NCBI GenBank assembly: GCA_031258625.1
Contig: JAIRMO010000198.1
Coordinates: 1-17,912, forward strand
Reading direction: 5' to 3'
Length of the DNA stretch: 17,912 bases
Source: Spirochaetaceae bacterium
GTDB lineage: Bacteria; Spirochaetota; Spirochaetia; Treponematales; Breznakiellaceae
Shown: piece after piece, positions 6,653 to 14,230 of the stretch
How positions within the stretch are numbered: position 1 is the first letter of the stretch
How the letters are laid out: every line of letters begins with the position of its first letter
Translations under genes and position numbers: made by a program
The notes under the pieces: generated by a model
The model's input: the letters and a program-made list of their open reading frames with translations, nothing else
The model's database searches: none
Told to the model about the DNA's origin: nothing

Positions 6653-7822
6653 TTATGAACGGCGGAGCATCCGTTCCCTCATGTTTTCCAGCCGGTCGAG
6701 GGCCGCGTTGAGGGTGTCGGTTTTTTTCGCGAAATGGAACCGGATCAGGTGGTTGACCGGTTCCCGGAAGAAGCTGGACCCGGGAACCGCGCCCACGCCG
6801 ACCTTGCGGGCCAGATCTTCGCAGAAAAGCAGATCGTTTTCATAGCCGTATTCGGAAATGTCCAGGAGGATGTAATAGGCCCCCTGGGGGACGTTGTGGG
6901 GGATTCCCAGACTTTTGAGCCCCCGGACAAAAAGGTCCCTTTTTTCCGTATAGTTCTTGCGGAGGGCCGTGTAATACTCCGGGCCGAGTTGTAAGCCCGC
7001 AACGGCCGCTTCCTGCAGGGGCGCGGCGGCCCCCACGGTGAGGAAGTCGTGGACCTTCCGGGCGGTTTCAATGATCGGCGCGGGGGCGATGATGTACCCC
7101 AGCCGCCAGCCGGTAATGGAATAGGTTTTGGACAGGGAACTGCAGGACAGGGTCCGTTCGGCCATCCCCGGCAGGGACGAGATATAGATATGCCGGTGGG
7201 GGGTGTACACAATATGCTCGTAGACCTCGTCGGTGATCACATAGGCATCGTACTTTTTCGCCAGATCCGCGATGATCCCCAATTCCTCCCCGGTGAACAC
7301 CCGTCCGCAGGGGTTTGAGGGGTTGCAGAGGATCAGGGCCTTGGGTTTTTGCCGGAAGGCGGCCTCCAGCTCCCCGGGATCAAAGCGGAATTCCGGGGGA
7401 CGCAGGGCCACGTAGAGGGGTTCCGCCCCGGAGAGGATGGCGTCGGCGCCGTAGTTTTCGTAAAAGGGGGAAAAAACAATGACCTTGTCCCCGGGATTTA
7501 CCACGGTCATCATGGCCGCCATCATGGCTTCGGTACTGCCGCAGGTAACCACGATCTCCGTTTCCGGGTCTATGGAACGCCCCATATAGCGGGACTGTTT
7601 TTTCGCCAGGGCCTCCCGGAAATTCCGGGCCCCCCAGGTAATGGAATACTGATGGGGTCCCTGACCGGCTATTTCCGCCAGACGATCCGTAAGTTCCCGG
7701 GGGGGATCAAAATCGGGAAACCCCTGGGAGAGGTTCACCGCATCATATTGAAGGGAAATTCTGGTCATCCGTCGAATAATCGAATCGGTAAAATTCCATG
7801 TCCGCTCACTGAGAGGCCGCAT
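6653..7822 (-). CDS. Class I/II PLP-dependent aminotransferase
   Basis: This fold-type I aminotransferase of 389 residues moves an amino group between an amino acid and a 2-oxo acid in the cytoplasm. The N-terminal NLSQGFPDFDPP segment, NPSNPCG, DEVYEH and SLSKTYSITGWRLGY are diagnostic; the PLP lysine is Lys232. A C-terminal Arg in LIRFHFAK should bind the substrate carboxylate. The family contains aspartate, kynurenine and N-succinyldiaminopimelate aminotransferases, and the substrate cannot be settled from sequence alone. The start at 7822 is preferred over in-frame ATGs at 7843 and 7879: AGGA lies six bases before it, and the protein then begins where family members usually do. It is alone between repeats. 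Confidence 0.93.
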   Translation of the reverse strand: MRPLSERTWNFTDSIIRRMTRISLQYDAVNLSQGFPDFDPPRELTDRLAEIAGQGPHQYSITWGARNFREALAKKQSRYMGRSIDPETEIVVTCGSTEAMMAAMMTVVNPGDKVIVFSPFYENYGADAILSGAEPLYVALRPPEFRFDPGELEAAFRQKPKALILCNPSNPCGRVFTGEELGIIADLAKKYDAYVITDEVYEHIVYTPHRHIYISSLPGMAERTLSCSSLSKTYSITGWRLGYIIAPAPIIETARKVHDFLTVGAAAPLQEAAVAGLQLGPEYYTALRKNYTEKRDLFVRGLKSLGIPHNVPQGAYYILLDISEYGYENDLLFCEDLARKVGVGAVPGSSFFREPVNHLIRFHFAKKTDTLNAALDRLENMRERMLRRS

Positions 7823-8202
7823 AATACATCCTGATGTAGTCATGGGACTTGTTCGACAATCCGGTTGGGTGTCTGGCAAGCCCGGTAATTCTCCGCCAAC
7901 GAACCGTTGAGTTTTCGGCCGTAAAACTACGGCTTTTGACGGAATTGGCCCGGAAGCTGAAGCATCCGAACAATACTAACGACCTTACTGGATTTTGGGT
8001 TATGGGTCAAGGCTGTTGTACCCGGGACCCAGGAATTCCGGTTTTCCCCGATCAGCCTTACCGGTATGGGTTGACCAGGCAAAGAGGGGTTACCGGCGGC
8101 GGTTTCTCCGGGGGGCCGGGATTTCGTGTCCCGGGCAGGGGGGGCTTCGGCGTCAAGCGGAATGCTTGACGCCGTGATCCGGAGATGTGTCGAGGGTATG
8201 GC
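7823..8202. other. Intergenic region without a recognised gene
   Basis: This region lies between the aminotransferase start and the palindrome array. No RNA gene, convincing promoter or coding frame was recognised; short frames here run into the array and lack a ribosome binding site. Two hairpins are visible: a 6-bp stem at 7918-7933 followed by TTTT on the plus strand, and the 11-bp stem listed separately. Confidence 0.6.
8148..8174. repeat. 11-bp perfect hairpin beside the palindrome array
   Basis: Arms 8148-8158 and 8164-8174 are perfect complements with a 5-nt loop (GGAAT). There is no T tract on either side. It lies about 30 bases before the array and may be part of the same repeat locus. 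Confidence 0.7.
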
Positions 8203-8530
8203 CCTGGGGGATCGGGGGTCCCTGGCGCGTTTGGGGTCAGACCCCGGGCGTGGGGTACAGGGGTCCCTAGCACGTCTGGGGTCAGACCCCGGGCGTGGGG
8301 GTCGGGGGTCTCCGCGTCCGGGGTCAGACCCCGGGCCTTGGGGTACAGGGGTCCCTGGCGCGTCCGGGGTCAGACCCCGGGCCTTGGGGGTTCAGGGGCC
8401 CCTGGTCTGTCCAGGGTCAGACCCCGGGCTTGGAGGTCGGGGTTCCCTGGTACGTCCGAGGTCTGACCCCCGGGCTCTTGGGGTACAGGGTTCCCTGGTA
8501 CGTCCGGGGTCAGACCCCCGGACCTTGGGG
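8203..8530. repeat. Degenerate tandem array with a GGGGTCAGACCCC palindrome
   Basis: Seven copies of the odd palindrome GGGGTC-A/T-GACCCC start at 8233, 8278, 8320, 8366, 8413, 8458 and 8506, spaced 42-48 bp apart. The copies at 8413 and 8458 carry one substitution each. Between them is a spacer of the type CGGGCCTTGGGGTACAGGGG followed by TCCCTGG and CGTCC, itself partly palindromic (CAGGG/CCCTG). The array ends in GGTACCAGGCA (8544-8554), touching the stop codon of the acyltransferase. Unit lengths are not all multiples of three and there is no ribosome binding site, so the open frames across it are not genes. The same palindrome and the CCAGGCA motif recur at 17842-17912. Repeats of this type are often dispersed by REP-associated (Y1) transposases; that link is inference. 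Confidence 0.9.
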
Positions 8531-8554
8531 ATCAGGTAGGGATGGTACCAGGCA

Positions 8555-9370
8555 TTAATCCCCTGCACAGGACCAGGGGTTGTTCCGGATACCCGCAAGG
8601 TCTACGATGGTTTTGTGGCATTGTTCCCGGAGGAGGTTTACCGCTTCTTTCCGGGATAGGGTAAGGTCCGGGAGGATCGGTTCCCCTACCCGCAGGGTGA
8701 TAAGGGGGTAATTTTTTTTGAAGATCCGGTAGAGCCCCCGGGACGGGCGGTAGGAAAAGGCCATGGGGATGACCGGAAGATTGTACTTATAGGCCATGGT
8801 AAACATACCCTTCTTAAAGGGGCGGATCGGCTGGTAGTAGGGCCAATTACTGCCTTCGGGGAATACGTGAAACCATTTTTTCTTTTCGTGGAGTTCGTCG
8901 AAGGCCCGGTTAAAATATTTTATCCCGTGGATGTCCGTAGGGACCGGAATACCCCCCACCAGGCGGATGAGGTTCCGGTCCGGGCCGGAGATGTTTTCTT
9001 TCCACGCGGGAAAATACAAACGCCGGAACCGTATCGCCTGGAGGATACATAAAAAGTCCCAGCGCAGGACGTGGTTCGATACGGTAAGGGCCCCGTTGCG
9101 GAACAGGGCCCGGTGTTTCTTCAGCTTCCCTCGCCCCTCAATTTTGAGTCCGAACCGGATAGGTGCAATGATAAAAACCAGGGTAAAAATTCCCAGGTAG
9201 ATCAGGGCGCTGCGGATCCTGAAAGCCGGGGATTTATCCAAAAAGGGGTAATGCTCGTCCAGGACGAGATCCACCTCCTGGGGCCCCAGGATCATGTGAT
9301 CGTCGGGGTTGGCGGGATAAACCAGATCGAGGTTGGGGACATAAGGGACTTGGTTCGGGTTGGGTTTCAT
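8555..9370 (-). CDS. PlsC-type 1-acylglycerol-3-phosphate O-acyltransferase-like protein
   Basis: The protein has 271 residues. The acyltransferase motif I is NHVLRWD (His100, Asp105), and motif III is FPEGSNW (170-176) in place of the usual FPEGTRS. IPMAF at 201-205 matches the last block. One membrane segment lies at about 53-72, with an N-terminal extension of about 50 residues. Members transfer an acyl chain to lysophosphatidic acid or another acceptor at the inner face of the membrane. AAAGGAG lies seven bases before the ATG. It starts 27 bases after dctQM on the same strand and is probably the last gene of the TRAP operon. The exact acceptor is uncertain. Confidence 0.88.
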   Translation of the reverse strand: MKPNPNQVPYVPNLDLVYPANPDDHMILGPQEVDLVLDEHYPFLDKSPAFRIRSALIYLGIFTLVFIIAPIRFGLKIEGRGKLKKHRALFRNGALTVSNHVLRWDFLCILQAIRFRRLYFPAWKENISGPDRNLIRLVGGIPVPTDIHGIKYFNRAFDELHEKKKWFHVFPEGSNWPYYQPIRPFKKGMFTMAYKYNLPVIPMAFSYRPSRGLYRIFKKNYPLITLRVGEPILPDLTLSRKEAVNLLREQCHKTIVDLAGIRNNPWSCAGD

Positions 9371-9397
9371 AGGCAGCTCCTTTGGATTCCCGGATCC

Positions 9398-11263
9398 TCA
9401 ATACAGTCTGGTCAAATAGGTTGAAAGAACCGGTATATAGGTGACGATAAGGACCACCCCCAACTGAATGAGCAGGAAGGGGAAAACATACCGGGCAATT
9501 TCCACATAGGATTTCCTGAACCGGTAACTGGCCAGGAAAAGGTTCATCCCCACCGGCGGGGTCAGGAAACCCGCCTCCATATTAATAAGAAAGATGATTC
9601 CCAAATGAACCGGGTCTATGCCGTAGGCTGTTCCCAGGGGGAAGATCAGGGGCAGCACGATCAGGATGGCGGAAAAGATGTCGATAAAACAGCCGACCAC
9701 CAGGAGGGACAGGTTGAGGATGAGGAGGAAGAGGTACTTTGAGGAAATGGCGCTTTGCAGCCACCGGGCAAACCGTTCCGGCCCCTGGGTATCGACGATG
9801 TAGTAGGAGAGGGCCTGGGACAAGGCGAGGATCGAGAGGATGCCCCCGATAATGGGGACGGCCTTGGTCAATACCCGCTTTATTTCCGAGACCTTGATAT
9901 CCTTAAAAACAAAAACCTCCACCACTAAAACATAGATCACCGCCGCGGAACCGATCTCCACGAGGGATAGGATTCCGGAAAAATACCCCGCCACCAATAA
10001 AAAGGGCAGCAGGATCTCCAGGGAGGATTTTTTTAGGGCGGCCCCGGCGTTTTTTATCCGAAAGGGTTCCAGGGGAATTTTGGTTTTAACCGAAAAAATG
10101 ATCCCCACCAGGATCGTCCCCCCGACTAAAATAAGGCCCGGGATGATGCCCCCCAGGAAAAGGTGGATCGTGTTGGTCCTGGTGGCGGCCCCTACCAGGA
10201 TCAGGGGGAGGCTGGGGGGAAAAAGAAGGCCGATACTGCCCGATGCGGTGAGGAGGCCGATGGAAAATTTCGGCGGATACGGGGCGTTTTCCGAAAGCGC
10301 CGCGTAGAGGATACCCCCCAGGGCAAGGATGGTAACCCCCGAAGCGCAGGTAAAGGAGGTGAAAAAAGCGCACATACACACCGCGGCGATGACGATTCCC
10401 CCGGGAAGCCAGCCGAAGAGGCTCCGGAAGGTTGCTATCAGCCGTTCCCCGGCCTTGCTCTCGGACAAAAAAAAGCCCGCCAGGGTAAAGAGGGGGATGG
10501 CGACAAAGCTGTTTTGGGTCAAGGCGGTGTAGATCTGATTGGAGACCACGTCGATTTCTCCCCCGGAACTCTGGATGAGAATCAGGGCCGCTGCCCCGAT
10601 AACCACAAACAGGGGGGTCCCCCCCAAAGCCGCCAGAACAAGGAGGATCAACACCGGAGTTTTAAAGGAAAAGGCCAGGGTAAAAAAGCCGTCGCTTATC
10701 CGATAGGCCGTATCCGGGACATCAAAACCCCAGAGGGATTTAAAAATCACCGGCAGGGAAAAAACCGTCCCCAAAAGGACGGCCAGTACCGCGAGGATCC
10801 GGGCTTTTCCCCGGAGGGGGGTAAGCCGGGCAAACCGGAAGGCCATCACGGCGTAGCCCAGGGGCATAATCAGGGCAAAAACCTGGTCCGGGATAAACCC
10901 GATGATCTGCGGGGGGGAAAGGTAAATTTTGACAAAGGAAACCGAACACCAGGCAAAAATCGTAACCACCAGGGCCGATAAAAGGCCGGAAGCGATGGCA
11001 AATATCCTTTTGAGCTTTTCGTTGGAACTGAACTGCAAAAGTCCGATGGAAAGGTGATCCCCCGCTTTGGTGGTATTCATCCCCGAAAACAGCCCCAGGC
11101 AGAGGAGGAGATGTATAATCAGCCCCGGGGAGGAGGGGAAGCGGGAATGAAAAAACACCCGGAGGAAGGTTTCCGCCGCGGGCAACAGGATAAGGCCGGC
11201 CAGGGAAAAATAACAAAGTCCCTGTTCAAGGGCCCATAAAAGGGAACTTTTTTTCCCCATCAT
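9398..11263 (-). CDS. TRAP transporter fused membrane subunit DctQM
   Basis: This 621-residue protein joins both membrane parts of a TRAP transporter, which uses an ion gradient to import the ligand brought by a periplasmic binding protein. The DctQ part (about 1-190) has four hydrophobic segments; the DctM part (about 195-621) has many more. DctM signatures are IPLFTLAGFFLSES, FTCASGVTILALGG, TASGSIGLLFPPSLPLILVG and LTPPVGMNLFLAS. The ATG at 11263 overlaps the TGA of dctP (TGATG), so translation is coupled; another ATG lies one codon further on, and a TTG one codon upstream. Fused QM subunits are common and are also found in the T. pallidum TRAP system. The substrate is discussed under dctP. 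Confidence 0.93.
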   Translation of the reverse strand: MMGKKSSLLWALEQGLCYFSLAGLILLPAAETFLRVFFHSRFPSSPGLIIHLLLCLGLFSGMNTTKAGDHLSIGLLQFSSNEKLKRIFAIASGLLSALVVTIFAWCSVSFVKIYLSPPQIIGFIPDQVFALIMPLGYAVMAFRFARLTPLRGKARILAVLAVLLGTVFSLPVIFKSLWGFDVPDTAYRISDGFFTLAFSFKTPVLILLVLAALGGTPLFVVIGAAALILIQSSGGEIDVVSNQIYTALTQNSFVAIPLFTLAGFFLSESKAGERLIATFRSLFGWLPGGIVIAAVCMCAFFTSFTCASGVTILALGGILYAALSENAPYPPKFSIGLLTASGSIGLLFPPSLPLILVGAATRTNTIHLFLGGIIPGLILVGGTILVGIIFSVKTKIPLEPFRIKNAGAALKKSSLEILLPFLLVAGYFSGILSLVEIGSAAVIYVLVVEVFVFKDIKVSEIKRVLTKAVPIIGGILSILALSQALSYYIVDTQGPERFARWLQSAISSKYLFLLILNLSLLVVGCFIDIFSAILIVLPLIFPLGTAYGIDPVHLGIIFLINMEAGFLTPPVGMNLFLASYRFRKSYVEIARYVFPFLLIQLGVVLIVTYIPVLSTYLTRLY

Positions 11264-12285
11264 CAACGCCCGTTCCGATGAGCCCTAAGCAGGGCTTCGA
11301 TTTTTTCGTATAATTCCCGGTTAAAGGTATTTCCCAACAAAGAAGACATAACCCGGTTGACGTCATCGTACCAGAGCTGTTCCTGGACCGCGGTGATTTC
11401 ATTGATTTTAAGACCGTAATTTTTCATGGCGGCAATGGCGTCCGTTTCAAGCTTTTGAATGGAGGTATCCAGTTCCGTTTCCAGCCGTTTGGCGATCCGC
11501 AGCAACGCCGGTTTATGTTGTTCCGGAATGGAACGCCATGCGGCCTGGTTCATAACGATACCCCCCATAAAGGGGGCGATGTTAATGGAGGCCATGTTTT
11601 TTGCCACCCCGAAGATCTGCAGCCCCCCCACGTTAATCGGGCTTTGGTACACCGCGTCTATCATACCGCCGTTAAGGTAGATCAGGGCCTGGTTCATAGC
11701 CACCGGGACCATCTGGTACCCCATGGCTTTAAAGGCGTCCATGAGGGCCGGTTCCTGTTCGCTGGTCCCCAATTTTTGACGTTTGAGGTCTGCGGGGACA
11801 AAAACCGGCTGTTTGGAAAAAAACCTGACCCAGCCCGCTTTCGACCAGGCCAGGGTAAAAAAACCCTCCCGGTTGATCCGCGCTTCCAGATCCGGCTTGA
11901 GGTTGTTCAGGACCAAATCCAGTTCCTCGTTATTTCTGATAAGAAAAGGGCAGCTCAGGGTCATAATTTCGCGACCCGGCGTGATGGCATTCAGGCCGAA
12001 GGAGCTTAAAATCGCCGCCTGGATCTGGTTTCCCTTGAGTTTACGGAGTACGTCCCCCTCGGTTCCCGCCACCCCGTTATGATAAACCGCCAATTCCACT
12101 TCGCCGTTGGTGACGGACTTCCATTCCGCGGCCATCCGGTTCAACGCCGCCCCCCAGGGGGTGTTTTCGGGTACCAAAGACGCCAGCTTAATGGTGATCT
12201 TCCGCCGCTGGGCATAGGCCGGATCGGGAAAGAGGACCCCTAAAAAAACAAAACAAAAAATTAACAAACGACTGATAGGTTTCAT
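11263..12285 (-). CDS. TRAP transporter periplasmic binding protein, DctP family
   Basis: This is the first gene of the dctP-dctQM-plsC unit, 340 residues. The signal peptide ends in Ala-Tyr-Ala before Gln26. The mature protein opens with ITIKLASLVPENTPWG and continues with the family pattern: MTLSCPFLIRN, GWVRFFS, DLKRQKLG, and INVGGLQIFGVAK. The Arg that in most DctP proteins follows Lys-Leu/Ile and grips the ligand carboxylate is replaced by Gly173 here. Loss of this residue was also noted, as I recall, for the T. pallidum TatP protein, where a hydrophobic ligand was proposed. GGGGAG lies about six bases before the ATG. The promoter is at 12454-12482, leaving a leader of about 160 bases with a hairpin. 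No TatT-like partner gene is next to it. Confidence 0.93.
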   Translation of the reverse strand: MKPISRLLIFCFVFLGVLFPDPAYAQRRKITIKLASLVPENTPWGAALNRMAAEWKSVTNGEVELAVYHNGVAGTEGDVLRKLKGNQIQAAILSSFGLNAITPGREIMTLSCPFLIRNNEELDLVLNNLKPDLEARINREGFFTLAWSKAGWVRFFSKQPVFVPADLKRQKLGTSEQEPALMDAFKAMGYQMVPVAMNQALIYLNGGMIDAVYQSPINVGGLQIFGVAKNMASINIAPFMGGIVMNQAAWRSIPEQHKPALLRIAKRLETELDTSIQKLETDAIAAMKNYGLKINEITAVQEQLWYDDVNRVMSSLLGNTFNRELYEKIEALLRAHRNGR

Positions 12286-12353
12286 TTTCTCCCCGTTTTA
12301 CGATTTATGGTGAGGGACAAACGTACTTGTCCGGCTTCCGTATATTGAACCTG

Positions 12354-12378
12354 TTCCAAAACCCGGTTGGGTTTGGAA
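12354..12378 (-). promoter_or_regulatory. Hairpin in the dctP leader
   Basis: TTCCAAACCC and GGGTTTTGGAA (minus strand) pair over 10 bp with one bulged base and a 4-nt loop (AACC), about 70-95 bases after the predicted start of the dctP transcript. No T tract follows. The arm shares CTGTTCCAAAA (plus strand 12351-12361) with the leader hairpin at 242-272. Confidence 0.5.
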
Positions 12379-12453
12379 TAAAAAAACAGATGGGCCGCTT
12401 TTTTCCATGCCTGGTTTAAAGCGCGCCGGTTTTTACGGCTAACCCTATATAAA

Positions 12454-12482
12454 AGTATAGTGCTTTTAATCTTTTCATTCAA
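12454..12482 (-). promoter_or_regulatory. Sigma-70 type promoter for dctP-dctQM-plsC
   Basis: TTGAAT (12482-12477) and TATACT (12459-12454) on the minus strand are separated by exactly 17 bases, with 4/6 and 5/6 matches. Transcription would start near 12447. The open frame 12282-12497 starts upstream of this point with a TTG and so is unlikely to be a gene. Confidence 0.65.
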
Positions 12483-12699
12483 TAAAGGGTTCCCCAAAAC
12501 TCCGAATTTGAGAAAACCGCCTTTTTTTGTAAGCGTTGGGTTGTTTGAGCCGGAACAGAAAACCGGAATTTCGAGACAAAAGTTCGTTTGTTTACGGCCA
12601 AACTGAAAATTTCCCCGGCTTTAGGCGAGGTACAACAAAAAACGCAACTTTTTTGTATCTGTGGTGTCAAAAATCGTAGATTATACCGGTATTTCGGGA

Positions 12700-12719
12700 T
12701 ATAATGATAATATCATTAT
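12700..12719 (+). promoter_or_regulatory. -10 box overlapping an AT-rich inverted repeat before the ECF operon
   Basis: A perfect TATAAT (12700-12705) overlaps an 8-bp inverted repeat, ATAATGAT and ATCATTAT, with a 3-nt centre (12701-12719). It lies 26 bases before the first gene of the sigma-factor operon. No good -35 is seen at 16-18 bases, so an activator, an extended -10 or an ECF-type promoter is possible. The repeat could be an operator. Confidence 0.4.
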
Positions 12720-12745
12720 GTCCCAGATAAGGAGTTACCGGTTAT

Positions 12746-13090
12746 ATGGAAGAGGTCGGATCTTCGGACGTGGCTCAGATTATCATAGCGATAATTCCCA
12801 TCGTGGGGATAGTTATGGGATCTGTGGTGGTGTTTTTTTATCTCCTGTGGAACTATAAGCGCCGGGCCCTGTTAATCAGGGCAGGACATTATGAGCAGCC
12901 TGAGTTTGATCTTCTTTCTTTCAGCCTTCTTGCGGGTTTACTGCTGGGCAGTGTAGGAATAAGTTTAACCGTATTCTTAGCCATAGCCCAGGGAACCGGG
13001 TATGGCCTTTTGGGGGGGATTATTCCCCTTTCAGTTGGTATCGGGTTGTTGACTTATTACGGAATAAAACGTCTCGATAAACGGACATGA
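12746..13090 (+). CDS. Small membrane protein, first gene of the ECF operon
   Basis: The protein has 114 residues with three hydrophobic segments, at about 11-33, 58-80 and 85-107. Between the first two is a basic loop with NYKRRALLIRAGHYEQPEFD, probably cytoplasmic. GGAG (12731-12734) is 11 bases before the ATG, a little far. Its TGA overlaps the sigma-factor ATG (ATGA), so the two are coupled. I recall small proteins with this layout and basic loop encoded directly before ECF sigma factors, but the function is not known. It could be a third signalling component besides the sigma and anti-sigma factors. Confidence 0.8.
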   Translation: MEEVGSSDVAQIIIAIIPIVGIVMGSVVVFFYLLWNYKRRALLIRAGHYEQPEFDLLSFSLLAGLLLGSVGISLTVFLAIAQGTGYGLLGGIIPLSVGIGLLTYYGIKRLDKRT

Positions 13091-13641
13091 TAACAGACGG
13101 AGAGGCGGACGATCAAAAAATCGTTACCCGGATCGTCTCGGGACAGAAGGAGTTGTTCCGGGTTTTGGTACACCGGCACGAACAGGCGGTATATGGAATG
13201 GGGTTGAGTTTTTTTCGGAATGCCGAAGACGCTGCGGATTTTACTCAGGAGGTGTTTCTCAAAGCGTATCATAGTTTATTCAAATTTGAGGGGCGGGCGC
13301 GGTTTTCGACCTGGTTGTACAAAATCGCCTATAACACGGCCGTAAACAGGATAAACAGACGGAAGGAATATTGCAGCTTGGCGGAGGAGGAATTTGCCCC
13401 CGATGGGCTTACCCCGGAATATACCCTGCTGAGGACCGCCGCAAAGGATGCGGTAGCCGAGGCGGTCAAGGAGCTTCCCGATAAATACCGGATATGCATC
13501 GATCTGTTCTTTTTTTATGACCGGTCCTATCAGGAAATAGAAGCCATCACCGGATATCCGGTTAACACGATAAAATCCCATGTATTCCGGGCAAAAAAGC
13601 TGCTCCGCGGAAAACTCGCGGACTATTCGGAAGGGAGTTAA
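13087..13641 (+). CDS. ECF-type RNA polymerase sigma factor
   Basis: This 184-residue protein has the two domains of an extracytoplasmic-function sigma factor. Region 2 is at about 22-90, with AADFTQEVFLKAYHSLFKF and the FSTWLYKIAYNTAVNRI melting helix. Region 4 is at about 128-178, with LPDKYRICIDLFFFYD, YQEIEAITGYPVNTIKSHV as the helix-turn-helix, and FRAKKLLRGKL. Region 3 is absent, as expected. The start overlaps the membrane-protein stop, and the anti-sigma start follows the stop by one base. The cassette probably regulates itself, but the target promoters are not evident. Confidence 0.95.
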   Translation: MITDGEADDQKIVTRIVSGQKELFRVLVHRHEQAVYGMGLSFFRNAEDAADFTQEVFLKAYHSLFKFEGRARFSTWLYKIAYNTAVNRINRRKEYCSLAEEEFAPDGLTPEYTLLRTAAKDAVAEAVKELPDKYRICIDLFFFYDRSYQEIEAITGYPVNTIKSHVFRAKKLLRGKLADYSEGS

Positions 13642-13642
13642 G

Positions 13643-14110
13643 ATGTTTTGTCATGACGTTATGGAAAAAATAATAGAATCCGATGGTGATAATATATCCT
13701 TGATGACCCGTTTCAAAATAGCCCTGCATCTCCTTGTATGCGGCCGTTGTTCCGCGGAAATAATCCGGTACGAAGCGGCCCGGGACATTCTGAAAATCGA
13801 TTTTTTCCCTCCCGTACCGGAGCTTGAGGGGATCATCATGGAAAAGATCTACCGGGAAGAACCCGAAGACCTGACGGAAACCGCCGGCGAAATTTCCTTT
13901 CGGAGCTGGGTGATCACCGGGATCATCGTGCTTTTTTCTTTGTGCAGCTCCTTTTTGGGCATTGATTTTGGAAAAATCGCCGCCCGGGAAGGCTCCTCTT
14001 TTTTACTGCCCCTGGGACTCACCATCGGGACCATCGTAAGCGCCTACGGGGCGGTGTTTATCGGCAGCCACCTAAAAGAACTCTCCGAGCGGTTCCGGAT
14101 CCACTCATAG
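13643..14110 (+). CDS. Membrane-bound zinc-type anti-sigma factor
   Basis: The start at 13643 was preferred over an in-frame one at 13580 inside the sigma gene: GGGAG lies five bases before it, and it begins one base after the sigma stop. In 155 residues there is a zinc anti-sigma motif, His29-x3-Cys33-x2-Cys36, with Cys3-His4 as a possible further ligand. Two membrane segments follow at about 87-106 and 118-141. The first 85 residues should hold the sigma factor at the membrane until a signal releases it. The short tail after the second segment is cytoplasmic if the N-terminus is. Neither the signal nor the protease or redox trigger is visible. Confidence 0.85.
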   Translation: MFCHDVMEKIIESDGDNISLMTRFKIALHLLVCGRCSAEIIRYEAARDILKIDFFPPVPELEGIIMEKIYREEPEDLTETAGEISFRSWVITGIIVLFSLCSSFLGIDFGKIAAREGSSFLLPLGLTIGTIVSAYGAVFIGSHLKELSERFRIHS

Positions 14111-14127
14111 CCACTAGTAAACGGCTG

Positions 14128-14141
14128 CCCCCACGAGGGGG
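14128..14141 (+). terminator. Weak GC hairpin after the anti-sigma gene
   Basis: CCCCC (14128-14132) pairs with GGGGG (14137-14141) around ACGA, 18 bases after the anti-sigma stop, between convergent genes. Only a few T follow, so termination here is uncertain. Confidence 0.3.
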
Positions 14142-14230
14142 TAATTCTTGCGGTAAATTTTCGTAAGCGTCTTTTAACCCCGCCCGCTTCCGGGGAGAAC
14201 CCGCGCCGCGGAACTCTCCCCTCCTTCAGC

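Noticed and set aside
8203..8530. A CRISPR array
   Set aside because: The repeats are degenerate, the spacers are themselves repeats rather than unique, and no cas gene is near.
8126..8558. Three overlapping plus-strand frames across the palindrome array, encoding Gly/Ser/Pro-Gly-Arg repeats
   Set aside because: The repeat unit is not a constant multiple of three, three frames are open at once, no ribosome binding site is present, and the DNA palindrome rather than the protein is conserved.
10163..10981. 272-residue plus-strand frame inside dctQM
   Set aside because: It is antisense to a clear membrane-protein gene, hydrophilic and Gly/Lys/Gln-rich, as expected for the complement of hydrophobic codons.
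12282..12497. 71-codon minus-strand frame overlapping the dctP start by ATGA
   Set aside because: It starts with TTG without a ribosome binding site, upstream of the predicted transcription start near 12447, and crosses the promoter; the overlap is probably chance.
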